A DNA stretch of 64,000 nt, taken from NCBI GenBank assembly GCA_964017045.1, contig OZ024796.1, positions 26,041,010-26,105,009 on the forward strand. The letters are read 5' to 3'. Below, piece by piece: positions 41,291 through 53,900 of this stretch; position 1 is the first letter of the stretch; each line of letters begins with the position of its first letter. The position numbers and the translations under genes were made by a program. The DNA is from Omphiscola glabra (lineage: Eukaryota; Mollusca; Gastropoda; Lymnaeidae). The notes beneath the pieces were generated by a model. It worked only from the letters and a program-made list of their open reading frames with translations. It had not been told where the DNA came from and did not search any database.

Positions 41291-42860
41291 GGGAATTTAA
41301 AATCTAAAAAAGAAAATGCACGTGGGTGCACCATGGCGTGAAAATAAACACGGTGATAAGAGGTTGCTTTCTTCTCTAGATCATTTTCAAATGCTTCAGA
41401 CCTTCAATGAATCTAAACAAAATAGACCTCTAATGCAGCGTTCCTCAAATGGTGCTCCAATGCACAGCCGTAGCCCCCATTCAGGAATCTGCCGATGATA
41501 ATTCCCACTTAACCCACTCATGACGTAACCACACCCTCCAACCCCATTTGTATGGCCTTCAAAGAAATGACAGCAAACCAGGTTCGTGAAAAAAAAGAAA
41601 AAAAAAACCTGCAGTCAATGAGACGTCTACCCCCCCTCCCCCCACCCCCAACCCCCGACCCCTGAATAATTCCAAGGCTTCGGGATTCCATGTCCCCTCC
41701 GCACAAAGATCGCACGTGCTCGACAGCTGCTATGTGGATTGAGGACGATGGTAACTGCTGTGCAACGTAGATCTTATCCTCCTTACTCCCCCCCCCCTTT
41801 TTTTTGTCTTCTACTATATACCACGCGATGTTGTGTAGACACTGCAAAATGATTCTCTGAAAATTAGAAAAAAAAGGCATGTTGCAAATCAAATTTTAAA
41901 AAAAAAATATTAATAATATTTTTAAAAAAATAAAAAATCCTTCATTAAATATGACAGAGAATTTGTTTAGGACTCGTTCGTAGATTACGTCAGGCAAAAA
42001 ATGACCTTTTAGACCCCCTTTCCCTCCTGTCACTAATTCTTTACCCCCCCCCCCCCCGTCCGTGTCACGTCACACCTAATTAAATCAAAACATACATTAA
42101 ATTTACATAAATATACTAAGATTTTATTATATTTTTAAAAAAAATTCCCATAATGGATTAAAATGTTTAAAAAAAAAAAAAAGTTAATTGAATAAAGCTT
42201 TTTTCAAAATGCTAGATTGACCATTGGAAAAACTCTGTGCCAACCAATGAATCAACTGTTACACAAAACTAGGGCCATCCATACCATCAACAATGGCGGA
42301 CCGTTCATAAAATATTGAAATGTGGCCAATGAAAATCTAATGCGGCGTTTAAGACCTGACGCAGACCTAAGGTGGACCTAATGCAAACCTTTAACGACAG
42401 TTATTGGCAACATGTATTGATCTGCATTGATGTAGGGCTGCAGACGGGAAAGTAGCCACAATAAAACTATGGGCCATGGCCATGGGCCTAACGCCGGGCT
42501 TTTGGGGTGGGTGTGGGATGGGTGGGGTAGATATATGATGTTTGCGAAGAAGAAGGGTGTGGGGGTAGAGGCACGGGTGGCTATCCTTATCACCAGTTCA
42601 AGCAATCTTAGAGCACCACATATTTTCACGTGTTTTCTTGATAAGGAGGTGATGTAGCCATGCATTTGAGGATAATAGAACATTTATAGAACAATGTAAC
42701 GTCTGATAAGATTAAGGCTTTTTATGGAGCAGTGTACGGTACGAGACGATAAGGCTATTTATAGAATGCTATGTTACGGAGAATAATGATATTCACAACA
42801 CTGTATTTATATAGTAGAGTATAGGCTAATATCGTGTTTGACGCAATAGTTATTACTCTT
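41291..42860. other. intergenic, nothing recognised
   Basis: Overlapping frames on both strands (up to 124 codons) run through C-rich and T-rich low complexity. No domain recognised. Confidence 0.5.
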
Positions 42861-43121
42861 CTAGGTCAACTCTGGCCACTGTACCACTAGGTCAACTCTG
42901 TCCACTGTAGCACTAGATCAACTTGGCCACTGTACCACTAGGTCAACTCTCGCCACTGTACCACTAGGTCAACTCTGGCCAATGTACCACTAGGTCAACT
43001 CTGGCCAATGTACCACAAGGTCAACTCTGCCAATGTACAACTAGGTCGACTCTGGCCAATGTACCACTAGGTTAACTCTGGCCACTGTACCACTAGGTCC
43101 ACTCGGGCCATTGTACCACAG
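42861..43121. repeat. 26-bp minisatellite, about 10 copies
   Basis: Units of CACTAGGTCAACTCTGGCCA plus CTGTAC. Moderate divergence. Confidence 0.95.
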
Positions 43122-44114
43122 CCAGAGGGTGAGGACAAAAAAGATGTTGGAGACGGACTCATCGTCAAAAAAAAAAAAAAAGAAGTGGGTGGGAGGGTCA
43201 AGTATTGAACAAACATGATCATTCCGTTAAAATTTACCACTACACTGTCTGGGTTCAAAACCACCCCGTGGGGTTATCATTAAAAGACATTTTGGAGAAA
43301 GGATCAGTCAAAGGATCCAGTTAATAGAAACGACACAAGTCTAAATTGCGAACTGTTTCCCCCGCACACCGTTTCCTCACAAACAGCTATTAAGCCCGAG
43401 TCTCGTTCATCCATGATTCTTCTCACATGCCCCCCAAACCGGCATGTGTAATGAGAGAGTCCCCACGGATAACCGTGCCAGCGGCTATCCGGGTAGAGCC
43501 CTAAGGGCAGCGGTTCTTAAAATAAAATATTCATGCATGAGGTGGGGTATAAACATGAGATGATGATGTATTGGCATAAAGAGTCTGCTCATTTTATAAC
43601 TTGAAATAATGAGTGGATAAGAGACTGTTTTCTACTGTGGGTTTCTTATAGTGCAATCCCTTTGGCCAACAAAACATGTTCATCACTCAGTCCTCTTAAA
43701 CTGTTTCTTCTGTGTATGTTGAATTTAAAATTTACATAATTTGGTTTTAACTCCAAATGCTCAACTAACATAATTAAACAAAGGATCTGAGAGAGAAAGT
43801 ACTACAATAAAGACAAGGTGTATTTACAAGGGAAAAAAAAGGAGAAAAATAAGAACAAAAATAAGATCGTTTAAACCGTTTGAGGATCTCTGACCCTGCG
43901 GGACTTCACCAGACTGCTAGATATATCGATCTGGGCGCATTACCATGCCCTCCGACCACCGTTCCCTCCCCCTCCCACTAACCCACACTTTCTCATTTCG
44001 CATCTCATTTCCCACCCCCTCCCCTCTTTCCCCCTACACCCCTCTGATTGACTCCTGTACTACTAACCCTTGGACCACTCCCTCCCTACCCCAACTCTTC
44101 ATCCCCACCCCCAC
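43122..44114. other. intergenic, C-rich towards the right
   Basis: From 43,945 to 44,120 the + strand is a C/T-rich low-complexity stretch. No gene seen. Confidence 0.5.
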
Positions 44115-44260
44115 CCCCCATTCTGCGTCCGAACGGTGCTGGCAGAACACTAGATCGATGTCGACCGCTGTGTTGTAGTCGCAGACATTCGTGGCGAACG
44201 TCGGATCGGGTTTACCCGAAGCATCCCAGATTTCGTGTTCTACACTCAGCTCGCGCGTCA
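44115..44260 (-). CDS. candidate isolated coding exon, unknown protein
   Basis: On the minus strand a long pyrimidine tract and CTCTTCTCTCAG precede an open segment of about 48 codons that reads TRELSVEHEIWDASGKPDPT, then FATNVCDYNTAVDIDLVF and CQHRSDAEWG. It has balanced protein-like composition, unlike the low-complexity frames nearby, and codons richer in G+C than the surroundings. The only donor at the end (GTGGGG) is weak. I do not recognise the family. It could be an exon of a gene to the left on the minus strand, a pseudogene piece, or chance. Confidence 0.25.
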
Positions 44261-44319
44261 CTGAGAGAAGAGCGGGGGCAAAGGGGGGGGGGGGAGAAAA
44301 ATGTGGGGTGGGGAGGAAA

Positions 44320-44362
44320 GGCCGGCCCTTTGAAAAACTGCTCACCTAACAAAGGGCCGGCC
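44320..44362. repeat. 13-bp inverted repeat (GC-rich hairpin)
   Basis: GGCCGGCCCTTTG at 44,320-44,332 pairs perfectly with CAAAGGGCCGGCC at 44,350-44,362 around a 17-nt loop. It lies 60 bp upstream (minus sense) of the candidate exon. No T run follows on either side that would mark a terminator, and such terminators are not expected in animals. Confidence 0.85.
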
Positions 44363-44802
44363 ATGCAGATGTTGCCCGTTGCGACAGATGTGTTAGACAC
44401 GGGTCCTTTTTAATTAGATTTAGGCCCCTCGCGCTAGGCTACTTTTCAGTATAGTTGTTATTTGTAACAACGGATGACACGAATATTCGCTCATGTCGTT
44501 CACTTGATATGTTAGTTTTTTTCCCAACGCTAGGCGTCAACAGTGCCATCTCACATACGTGTTTCTATTCTTGTTGTTGAAAGATAAAACGATATTTTAA
44601 AATATACTTTAAAAACAACACGCTTCTCCAGAAGTGTACTAAAAATATCAAATAACTGTCCAACAAAACAGAGTTGTTACATTCGTACGATTAAAAAAAA
44701 AAAGCCTTTGGCCCCCATGAAATACAATAATGTCGATTGTCGTATGACTTTGGCAAAGACAATGTTGGTCACATGTCCCCAATTTGCATTGCTGCACGTA
44801 AG
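44363..44802. other. intergenic, nothing recognised
   Basis: No structure recognised. Confidence 0.5.
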
Positions 44803-45065
44803 TGTTATGTGACACATTTGTTATGAGACACATTTGTTATGTGACACATTTGTTATGAGACACATTTGTTATGTGACACATTTGTTATGAGACACATTTG
44901 TTATGTGACACATTTGTTATGAGACACATTTGTTATGTGACACATTTGTTATGTGACACATTTGTTATGAGACACATTTGTTAAATGACAAAATTGTAAA
45001 GGGACACACTTCTTATGTCACACATTTGTTATGTGACACATTCGATATATGACACGTTTGTTATG
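44803..45065. repeat. 16-bp tandem repeat, about 16 copies
   Basis: Units of GTGACACATTTGTTAT alternating in part with GAGACACATTTGTTAT, giving a 32-bp dimer in the middle. The right end is decayed. Confidence 0.95.
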
Positions 45066-45247
45066 ATACAGATTAATTCATCACGGTTGACACGAGCTCT
45101 CACAACTGCCAAGCATTAATGTTGCATGCGCACATCGATCGTGATCCTGACAAGTGCGATGAAACTAGCGATGCCGCTGCGTGCGTGTCTTTGCGATTTG
45201 AAAACAACATTGAGTTCATGGGCACAGCACGCTTTATATGATAATAG

Positions 45248-45982
45248 GACTGTAACGAATCAGACCATATGACTGTAACGAATCAGACCATATGACTGTA
45301 ACAAATCAGACCATATGACTGTAACAAATCAGACCTTATGACTGTAACGAATCAGACCATATGACTGTAACAAATCAGACCATATGACTGTGACGAATCA
45401 GATCATATGACTGTAACAATTCAGACCATATGACTGTAACAAATAAATCCATATGACTGTAACGAATCAGATCATATGACTGTAACAAATCAGATCATAT
45501 GACTGTAACAAATCAGACCATATGACTGTAAAGAATCAGACCATATGACTGTAACAAATCAGACCATATGACTGAAACGATCCGATCATGTGACTGTAAC
45601 AAATCAGACCATATGACTGTAACAAATCAGACCTTATGACTGTAACGAATCAGACCATATGACTGTAACAAATCAGACCATATGACTGTGACGAATCAGA
45701 TCATATGACTGTAACAATTCAGACCATATGACTGTAACAAATAAATCCATATGACTGTAACGAATCAGATCATATGACTGTAACAAATCAGATCATATGA
45801 CTGTAACAAATCAGACCATATGACTGTAAAGAATCAGACCATATGACTGTAACAAATCAGACCATATGACTGTAACGAATCAGACCATATGGCTGTAACG
45901 AATCAGACCATATGACTGTAACGAATCAAACCATATGACTGTAACGAATCAGACCATATGGCTGTAACAATATGACTGTGAC
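45248..45982. repeat. 23-bp minisatellite with a duplicated 13-unit block, about 32 copies
   Basis: Units of ATGACTGTAACRAATCAGAC plus CAT. The rare variant AAATAAATCC occurs at 45,441 and again at 45,739, and its neighbours match unit by unit, so a block of about 298 bp was copied. Confidence 0.97.
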
Positions 45983-46297
45983 GAATGTTATTTATATAAC
46001 ATATATAAATAACTTAGTGACGTCATTGAGTAGACAAGGATGTGGCGTTGTAGTTTACCATTTAAATAATTGAAAAAAAATAAAAAAAATAATGAAAGAC
46101 AAGAAAAAACGTCCTAAATGTCTATAGAACAAGATCTTGTTGTTGAGAGGCATCACGTGCTACTCATAGTACTTGCGTTAAAATTGATTTTAAAAAAGGT
46201 GTTTTTTTGTTTTTTTATTATTTTACAACTAAGAACTTTCTGGCGCTGGCCACTAAGCTCGCGATGGACAAAATCGAAATTTGTATTTTAACTTAGG
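45983..46297. other. intergenic, nothing recognised
   Basis: A+T-rich with poly-A and poly-T. Contains an inverted ATATATAAATA stretch. Confidence 0.5.
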
Positions 46298-46488
46298 TTT
46301 AGATGTCGAACTCATAATAAACATGTTTTTAGATGTATTATTCATAAAAAACATGTTTTTAGATGTATTATTTATAATAAACATGTTTTTAGATGTATTA
46401 TTCATAATAAACATGTTTTTAGAAGTATTATTTATAATTAACATGTTTTTAGATGTATTATTCATAATAAACATGTTTCCAGACATCT
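46298..46488. repeat. 30-bp tandem repeat, about 6 copies
   Basis: Units of AGATGTATTATTCATAATAA plus ACATGTTTTT. Open on both strands because 30 is a multiple of 3; the LFIINMFLDV and NNTSKNMFIM frames are by-products. Confidence 0.95.
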
Positions 46489-47203
46489 TACTTTGCTTGA
46501 TCGCTATTCGGCCCCCCCCCCTCCCCCCCCCCCCCCCACACGTTTTTTTTATTTCTTTGAAATAAAAAAATCCCACCACCAGTCCTATAATTTTCCCATT
46601 ATACTTTTGGTGATTTCTTGATTTCGTTTTTAGCCACCATTGTTTCTGGTAAAAATATTATAAGGGAACCACTGTGGGGGGGGGGGCGCTCTGATATTGT
46701 ATTATCCTTTATTTACGACACAATTTGTGCAAGAAGCAGTCAAGCGATTTACGTGTATTGTTCCCCATTTTTATGGCAAGTGTCCCGCCCAGGACTCGTT
46801 AATGAATAATTGATTCGTCACTATACATAAATAATAGGCATACTTTTATATTTCAAACATATTGCAATTGACCTACTTTCTCTTTGGAACATCAATATTT
46901 TAAGGTCTCGCGCATTCAAAGGCAGGCCATTTGTCTGGTGAGATGATGAATTCAGTTAATAATGTGTTAGCAGGCGGGATTTGGTGGTGGTGATGGTGGG
47001 AGGGGGGGGGGACTCCGGGCGTATAATAGAACAGCGCCCGTGTGGCCGTAAATCATACTCACGTGACCGTGACAGATGACAAGGCGCGTGTCGTCAGGTG
47101 AACACATGTCGTACGTAACTCAAGGGGTGGGGGTGGGGGGAGGTTTTCCACTGTTTCATTGTTTTTACACGTAGGGTATTAATGGCGTCTTTTAAGGTTA
47201 TTC
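46489..47203. other. intergenic, nothing recognised
   Basis: Has C and G runs (46,511-46,537; 46,676-46,686). No gene. Confidence 0.5.
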
Positions 47204-49442
47204 ATGGTCTCATAGGGCAATGCCACTCAGAGTGGTGGTCCCATAGGGCAATGCCACTCAGAGTGGAGGTCCCATAGGGCAATGCTACTCAGAGTGGTGG
47301 TCTCATAGGGCAATGCCACTCAGAGTGGTGGTCTCATAGGGCAATGGCACCTAGAGTGGTGGTCTCATAGGGCAATGCCACTCAGAGTGGTGGTCTCATA
47401 GGGCAATGGCACTCAGAGTGGTGGTCTCATAGGGCAATGCCACTCAGAGTGGTGGTCTCATAGGGCAATGGCACTCAGAGTGGCGGTCTCATAGGGCAAT
47501 GCCACTCAGTGTAAGAGCTCATAGGGCAATGCCACTCAGAGTGGTGGTCTCATAGGGCAATGCCACTCAGAGTGGTGGTCTCATAGGGCAATGCCACTCA
47601 GAGTGGCGGTCTCATAGGGCAATGCCACTCAGAGTGGTGGTCCCATAGGGCAATGCCACTCAGAGTGGGGGTCTTATAGGGCAATGCCACTCAGAGTGGC
47701 GGTCTCATAGGGCAATGCCACTCAGTGTAAGAGCTCATAGGGCAATGCCACTCAGAGTGGTGGTCTCATAGGGCAATGCCACTCAGAGTGGCGGTCCCAT
47801 AGGGCAATGCCACTCAGAGTGGGGGTCTTATAGGGCAATGCCACTCAGAGTGGCGGTCTCATAGGGCAATGCCACTCAGTGTAAGAGCTCATAGGGCAAT
47901 GCCACTCAGAGTGGTGGTCTCATAGGGCAATGCCACTGAGAGTGGTGGTCTCATAGGGCAATGCCACTCAGAGTGGCGGTCTCATAGGGCAATGCCACTC
48001 AGAGTGGTGGTCCCATAGGGCAATGCAACTCAGAGTGGCGGTCCCATAGGGCAATGCCACTCAGAGTGGCGGTCCCATAGGGCAATGCCACTCAGAGTGG
48101 CAGTCCCATAGGGCAATGCCACTCAGAGTGGTGGTCTCATAGGGCAATGCCACTCAGAGTGGTGGTCTCATAGGGCAATGCCACTCAGAGTGGTGGTCTC
48201 ATAGGGCAATGCCACTCAGAGTGGCGGTCTCATAGGGCAATGCCACTCAGAGTGGTGGTCTCATAGGGCAATGCCACTCAGAGTGGCGGTCCCATAGGGC
48301 AATGCCACTCAGAGTGGGGGTCTTATAGGCAATGCCACTCAGAGTGGCGGTCTCATAGGGCAATGCCACTCAGTGTAAGAGCTCATAGGGCAATGCCACT
48401 CAGAGTGGTGGTCTCATAGGGCAATGCCACTCAGAGTGGTGGTCTCATAGGGCAATGCCACTCAGAGTGGCGGTCTCATAGGGCAATGCCACTCAGAGTG
48501 GTGGTCCCATAGGGCAATGCAACTCAGAGTGGCGGTCCCATAGGGCAATGCCACTCAGAGTGGCGGTCCCATAGGGCAATGCCACTCAGAGTCGTGGTCT
48601 CATAGGGCAATGCCACTCAGAGTGGTGGTCTCATAGGGCAATGCCACTCAGAGTGGTGGTCTCATAGGGCAATGCCACTCAGAGTGGCGGTCTCATAGGG
48701 CAATGCCACTCAGAGTGGTGGTCTCATAGGGCAATGCCACTCAGAGTGGCGGTCCCATAGGGCAATGCCACTCAGAGTGGTGGTCCCATACGGCAATGCC
48801 ACTCAGAGTGGTGGTCTCATAGGGCAATGCCACTCAGAGTGGCGGTCCCATAGGGCAATGCCACTCAGAGTGGCGGTCTCATAGGGCAATGCCACTCAGA
48901 GTGGTGGTCTCATAGGGCAATGCCACTCAGAGTGGTGGTCTCATAGGGCAATGCCACTCAGAGTGGCGGTCTCATAGGGCAATGCCACTCAGAGTGGTGG
49001 TCTCATAGGGCAATGCCACTCAGAGTGGCGGTCCCATAGGGCAATGCCACTCAGAGTGGTGGTCCCATACGGCAATGCCACTCAGAGTGGTGGTCTCATA
49101 GGGCAATGCCACTCAGAGTGGCGGTCCCATAGGGCAATGCCACTCAGAGTGGTGGTCTCATAGGGCAATGCCACTCAGAGTGGTGGTCTCATAGGGCAAT
49201 GCCACTCAGAGTGGTGGTCTCATAGGGCAATGCCACTCAGAGTGGCGGTCTCATAGGGCAATGCCACTCAGAGTGGTGGTCTCATAGGGCAATGCCACTC
49301 AGAGTGGCGGTCCCATAGGGCAATGCCACTCAGAGTGGTGGTCCCATACGGCAATGCCACTCAGAGTGGTGGTCTCATAGGGCAATGCCACTCAGAGTGG
49401 TGGTCCCATAGGGCAATGTCACTCAGTGTAAGAGCTCATAGT
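47204..49442. repeat. 31-bp minisatellite with higher-order repeats, about 72 copies (2.2 kb)
   Basis: Units of CATAGGGCAATGCCACTCAG plus AGTGGYGGTCY. Each unit holds an inverted repeat, CCACTC-A-GAGTGG. A marker variant CATACGG occurs at 48,787, 49,066 and 49,345, exactly 279 bp (9 units) apart, with near-identical variant order between markers. Another variant, GTGTAAGAGCTC, occurs at 47,509, 47,725, 47,879, 48,373 and 49,425. Largest tandem array in the window. Confidence 0.98.
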
Positions 49443-49610
49443 TTCGCGCACTGATTAGCAGAAATTTAAACACTTTGTATAATAGAAACATATCAGCTAC
49501 AACCAAACGATTTGGGCGCTGGCCTCTGATACAATGGTAATACACCCTGACGGTCCCTTTAAACTAAAAAAGCTCTTGAAACACTGTGAAAATGATGTGG
49601 TCCTTTGTGT
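49443..49610. other. spacer between minisatellite and SINE
   Basis: Short non-coding spacer. Confidence 0.5.
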
Positions 49611-50045
49611 AGTGTGCTTGGTGGCCGAGTGGTCAAAACTGAGTCAATTCCAAAGTTGTATCCAAAAGCATCGGGGTTTCAAATACAACAAAACCAGCCA
49701 CCCGGGTGGAGGGTCACGTGTTAAACCTTGGATCCCAACTTGACAAAGAGAAGGCAACTCTGAAATTAAAAACCTGGAGATGGAGTCCCGTAGGCGGATT
49801 GACATGGAAACAGTAAAAATTCGTGGAGCGCACAGAGATCACGCAGTGAAACACACAAAGAGACAACTGGTCATCTACTGCATCCTGGTCTATATCCAGT
49901 TGTCTTGACTAAGGCTTGCCATTGGAACAAATAGGCAAGAATGGGGCAGGCGAATTGAGCAATCCAAGGCTACTACTCAGGCTGAAGCCTTGGTCATCTT
50001 ATTAACTAAAACTGGAACAAAGAGGGACCAATCTCAAACTGTTTC
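49611..50045 (+). mobile_element. tRNA-derived SINE (Leu/Ser-type head)
   Basis: The head GGTGGCCGAGTGGTC matches an RNA polymerase III A box of Leu/Ser tRNAs; the B box is decayed (GGGGTTTCAAAT). The body contains AACAAATAGGCAAGAA and AAGCCTTGGTCATC, shared with 56,880-57,060. The tRNA part does not fold into an intact cloverleaf by eye, so it is not a tRNA gene. Confidence 0.65.
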
Positions 50046-50790
50046 AGTTAAGCAATGTTCACGGCTGTTTCGAGGCTACGACTCAGTAGTGTTGTTATAA
50101 AGAAATCGTCCAGATGTGGTGTAGTTATAGGTGAGCACGTCCATAGATATTGTTTTAGAGGTTTTGATTTGCATCAAAATAACCGTTTTGTAGTCCATAT
50201 GTGGTTTTAAGGGGACGTCATCCTTGTGTTAAGGTGCTACAAGGGATATCGTCCTTGTGCCAAGGTGCTATAAGGGATATCGTGGTGTGATTGCGTTCAC
50301 ATTTTGTATAGTCACGGCTAAGTAGTGATAAAAAAGTCAAGAATAAGACAACAATCAACAATGCTAAGACCAGAACAAGAATCACTCAGGTTTGGATTCC
50401 GACGTAATTTAAGTTTTCTCACTTCAGGACACGTTTTCCCCACTACTAACCAAAGAGATACACCCGTAACTCAAATAATTCAATTCCGATTGCCAAGTTC
50501 ACCTGGGAATTTTCGATACATGTTCAGATAAATGGATCCGAATTTATTTGTTTACACAACTGCTGCATGTTCTTCTCTCTACACCTCAAGTTTCCTAGTC
50601 CCAGCCATCACACGAAACACAGTGACAACCAACCCGCCGGGAATAAATGAAACTAACGGATTCTTAGATTAAGAAATTATACTAGGGCTTAACCAGGTTA
50701 CGTTTTTTCACACCCAGTCCGGGTATTTTGAGAAAATTCCCAAATGTGACAGAAATGGAGTTGACTTCTAATTTTCTGTAATATATGCCG
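50046..50790. other. intergenic with a short 35-bp duplication
   Basis: Two copies of a segment with AAGGTGCTA and AAGGGATATCGT at 50,218-50,285. Otherwise nothing recognised. Confidence 0.5.
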
Positions 50791-51090
50791 GCCTTTAAAC
50801 AATAGTCTTACAGATAGTCTTACAGACAGTCCTACACACTACCTGCCGGCCATTAAACAATAGGCCTGCAGACCGCCCTACAGACCGCCCTACAGAAAGT
50901 CCTACACCTACCTGCCGGCCTTTAAGCAATAGGCCTACAGAAAGTCCTACAGAAAGTCCTACACACTCCCTTCCGGCCTATAAACAATAGTCTTACAGAT
51001 AGTCCTAAAACCTACATGTTGGCCTTTAAACAATAGGCCCACAGACCGTCCTACACACAGTCCTATAGACAGTTCTACACCATAACTGTG
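50791..51090. repeat. degenerate tandem repeat around CTGCCGGCCTTTAAACAATA
   Basis: About five loose units, each with a GCCGGCCTTTAAACAATAG block and several CTACAGACAGTC or CTACAGAAAGTC motifs. Internal 10-12-bp sub-repeats. Confidence 0.85.
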
Positions 51091-53699
51091 GCTCTTTATT
51101 GATTAATATAACAGTCGCAGCCCCCCCCCCCCCGAATAAAAATAAAAATACACGAGTTCAGACTTCACGCAAGACAGACTTTTCTTTTCCACTCAGTAGA
51201 TTAATATAAAAATGTGGAGTTGAGGCGGGGGCGATTTCCAAAAGGAAGCAGGACACACCAGAAGCAAAATATGTACACGAGATTAGCATTCAAAGAAAAT
51301 TAGCTTTGTGTGTGTGTGTGTGAGTGAGAGAGAGTGTGGCCAATTAACTGCAGGTGTTAAATTGATTCAGTTAAAGATGAAAGTGATCGAATTTTTCTAT
51401 GTAACTAAATGATAATGCTAATAAATGCGATGTTTGAATGATGTCAGAGCTAATAAATGCGATGTTTGAATGATGTTAAGTCGTCAAACGTTGGCAGGGG
51501 AGGGAACGTGTTTTTATTCTCCCCGAGGTCCTAACTGGCCAACAGCAACACAAATCAAGACATCATCTCTATGACGTTGAAACAAAGTGGCCAGGTTTCT
51601 TAGGGGATTTATTATAACGCGAGTTGCTTAAGTTACTAGAGTCGGGCCATTCAAATTTTGGCTCAGAAAATAATTGTAGAGTATCATGCTGAATCATATC
51701 AAAGAGTCAAAGGCATTGAAAAAAAATTAAGTCCAAATAAAACTAAAGTAGAATCTTACATTACACTATTTTCATTTGTTTTTATTAATGCAGCATGTCT
51801 TTATCCCCAGCTACGCCAAGTTAGGTGGGGAGACATATCTCAAACGCCGACTAATGAATCTGACAATGCCAGAACTACTCACCTCCCTCCTCCAATTACA
51901 GTGCACTTTACTCCCTCTTCTAGTTGGAGCACGTGCGGAGCTCATTTACCTACTAACGACGACTATGTTAACCAGTGGCAGATCTGCTCGATGCGGCACA
52001 TGGGGGGCGTGTCTTCTATAGTGTGGTTCGTAGCTGATATGGAGAACAATAGGACTCGACCAATCATACTTTTCATTAGTATTTATTATTTTAAAACGCG
52101 AACAGTTACACTATAGATTACAACTGCATCTGATGGTCCGACCTCCCCCGAAACTTTTTTTTTTATATCTTAAAAACGTTGAATAATTTTTAGCACTTCG
52201 GCGTAAAGCTCTAAAATGTAAGTGTTCGGTACCATTGACCATTGCCTGATCCAGTTCAGTGTGCGGATCTCTTTGATATCGTTTTTTTTGAAAGACATGC
52301 GCTGTTAAAGGATGTCAAATAAAACTATTTAACAAAAATAAATAAAAAAACATAATCAGGGATAATATCGCTGTACCCGCAAACCATCCTCCGACGTCAA
52401 ACACTTTTATCTGGATACGCCGCTGCCACATCGGTATTTCAGATCTCCCCAGCACTCCAGATTTGAACACGTGCAAAGCTCATAGCCCTATGAACGCCCA
52501 TCGCACACAACTCTCACAGCGCATGTTTTCCTCTGTCTTCAAAGCGCCGAAGCTCTGCTGGAAGCCACACCATCGGAAGGGGGGATGGGGGTAGGGGGAT
52601 AAGATGCCAGCATACGTTGTTATTCGTGGCCTCAAAATGTACCTGTTGTGACACCAGAATTGTATTTTCTTGGCGTTGGAGAAATGTTTTCTGACGCCCG
52701 TTGACCCCCAAACACCATGACAGGCCTTCGATTGGATACACAGGGCATTGAACAACCAATCAGAACTGGTTTGGCCATTAACACCTAAAGTCTTAAAAGG
52801 TTGAAAATGTGTGTTGAAGGGCTGGGAGTGCAGAGTTCCAAAAGTTTCAAAAGATCCTCTATCCGGATTTGATTTTCCTTCAACATTATTTCATAGCTGT
52901 TGGAAAAGCGAAATGTCTTTCAAACTTGTATAAAATATATGAAGAGAATAAATTTACTATGCAACATCGGAGGGATAAAAATCACACCAGTCCGCATTTA
53001 CGGACTCCTACACTTGCAACTTCAAACATGACCAGCGTGATTCTAACATTAAGAATGGGCAACCGCTGATTTGGCACTGATGACAGGGGCGTGGAATCGT
53101 ATTGGAAGTCTTCTAGCTGGAGTCGCAGTTACAATCGATTTATCCGACTTCCAAATAAATAAAACCCAAATGACTAACTAACCACTTCCGAAAAATACAC
53201 TTTATAAAGTCTTCGCAGCTTTGACCAACTCGAGTCTTCATTCGAGGAACATAGAATCACTGCATACCCTTTCCCTCTCATCCCCAGATAATGCCCCCCA
53301 CCCTCCACGGATACTGGCCGTGGGTAACCAGTGAGATCTGATCTGATCTTGTCATCAGCACACGTCCAAACCGAGAGGTGTTTGTGTCGGGGGTGGGGGG
53401 CGAGTTTTCCAAACATCGTTGGAAAGAATTGTGTAAACTGTTGCGGCACACAAATCAGGTAACTTGGTACTCACGCTGACTGAACACAAACCTGGACGAG
53501 GTCCATACAACTAAGTGAGTGTTTAAACACTCGGCTACCTTTGTTACACCGATGTGACCCTGATCAGTGAGTCTCAAACTTATAGGAGCTCAATGCATGG
53601 CGACATGTTTGCTGGGGGGGGGGGGGCTATGCTGCCATGGTTGAGGGACTTTGTTCTAGTCACGTTTGACCCATGTAATATATACAACTTATATTTATA
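51091..53699. other. intergenic, nothing recognised
   Basis: Includes a 32-bp duplication at 51,417-51,478 (CTAATAAATGCGATGTTTGA). A 152-codon + frame at 51,658-52,116 has no recognised domain, and other frames over the same bases are also open. Confidence 0.5.
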
Positions 53700-53900
53700 T
53701 CCAATCAGAGGAAAACGGCTCAAATGCAGACCTAGGCTAGACGGATGGATGATGTGGAAAAAGATCTACAACTGGGAATCCAAGCATGGAAAAGAAAAGC
53801 ATTAGTAATGTCTGAGTGGAAGGAAGTAGTGAGGCAGGCCAAAGCCCTACATGGGATGTAGCGCCACAGTGATGGATGGATGGATGGATGGATGGATACA
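53700..53900 (+). mobile_element. RTE-type LINE 3'-end fragment with GGAT tail
   Basis: Reads GKRLKCRPRL, then after a frame change near 53,738 RRMDDVEKDLQLGIQAWKRK, a W-K-E-V-V segment and QAKALHGM with stop at 53,859-53,861. This is the usual C-terminal end of RTE-clade polyproteins. It is followed by GCGCCACAGTGATGGAT and a (GGAT)n tail. The frameshift and short length mark it as dead and 5'-truncated. Confidence 0.8.

Noticed and set aside
49611..49700. tRNA gene (Leu/Ser type)
   Set aside because: The A box is good but the B box is decayed, no complete cloverleaf is visible, and the body continues as a SINE.
51658..52116. 152-codon + frame
   Set aside because: Not repeat-derived, but no domain, no homolog I recognise and no splice context; another frame over the same bases is also open. 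Kept as unsupported.
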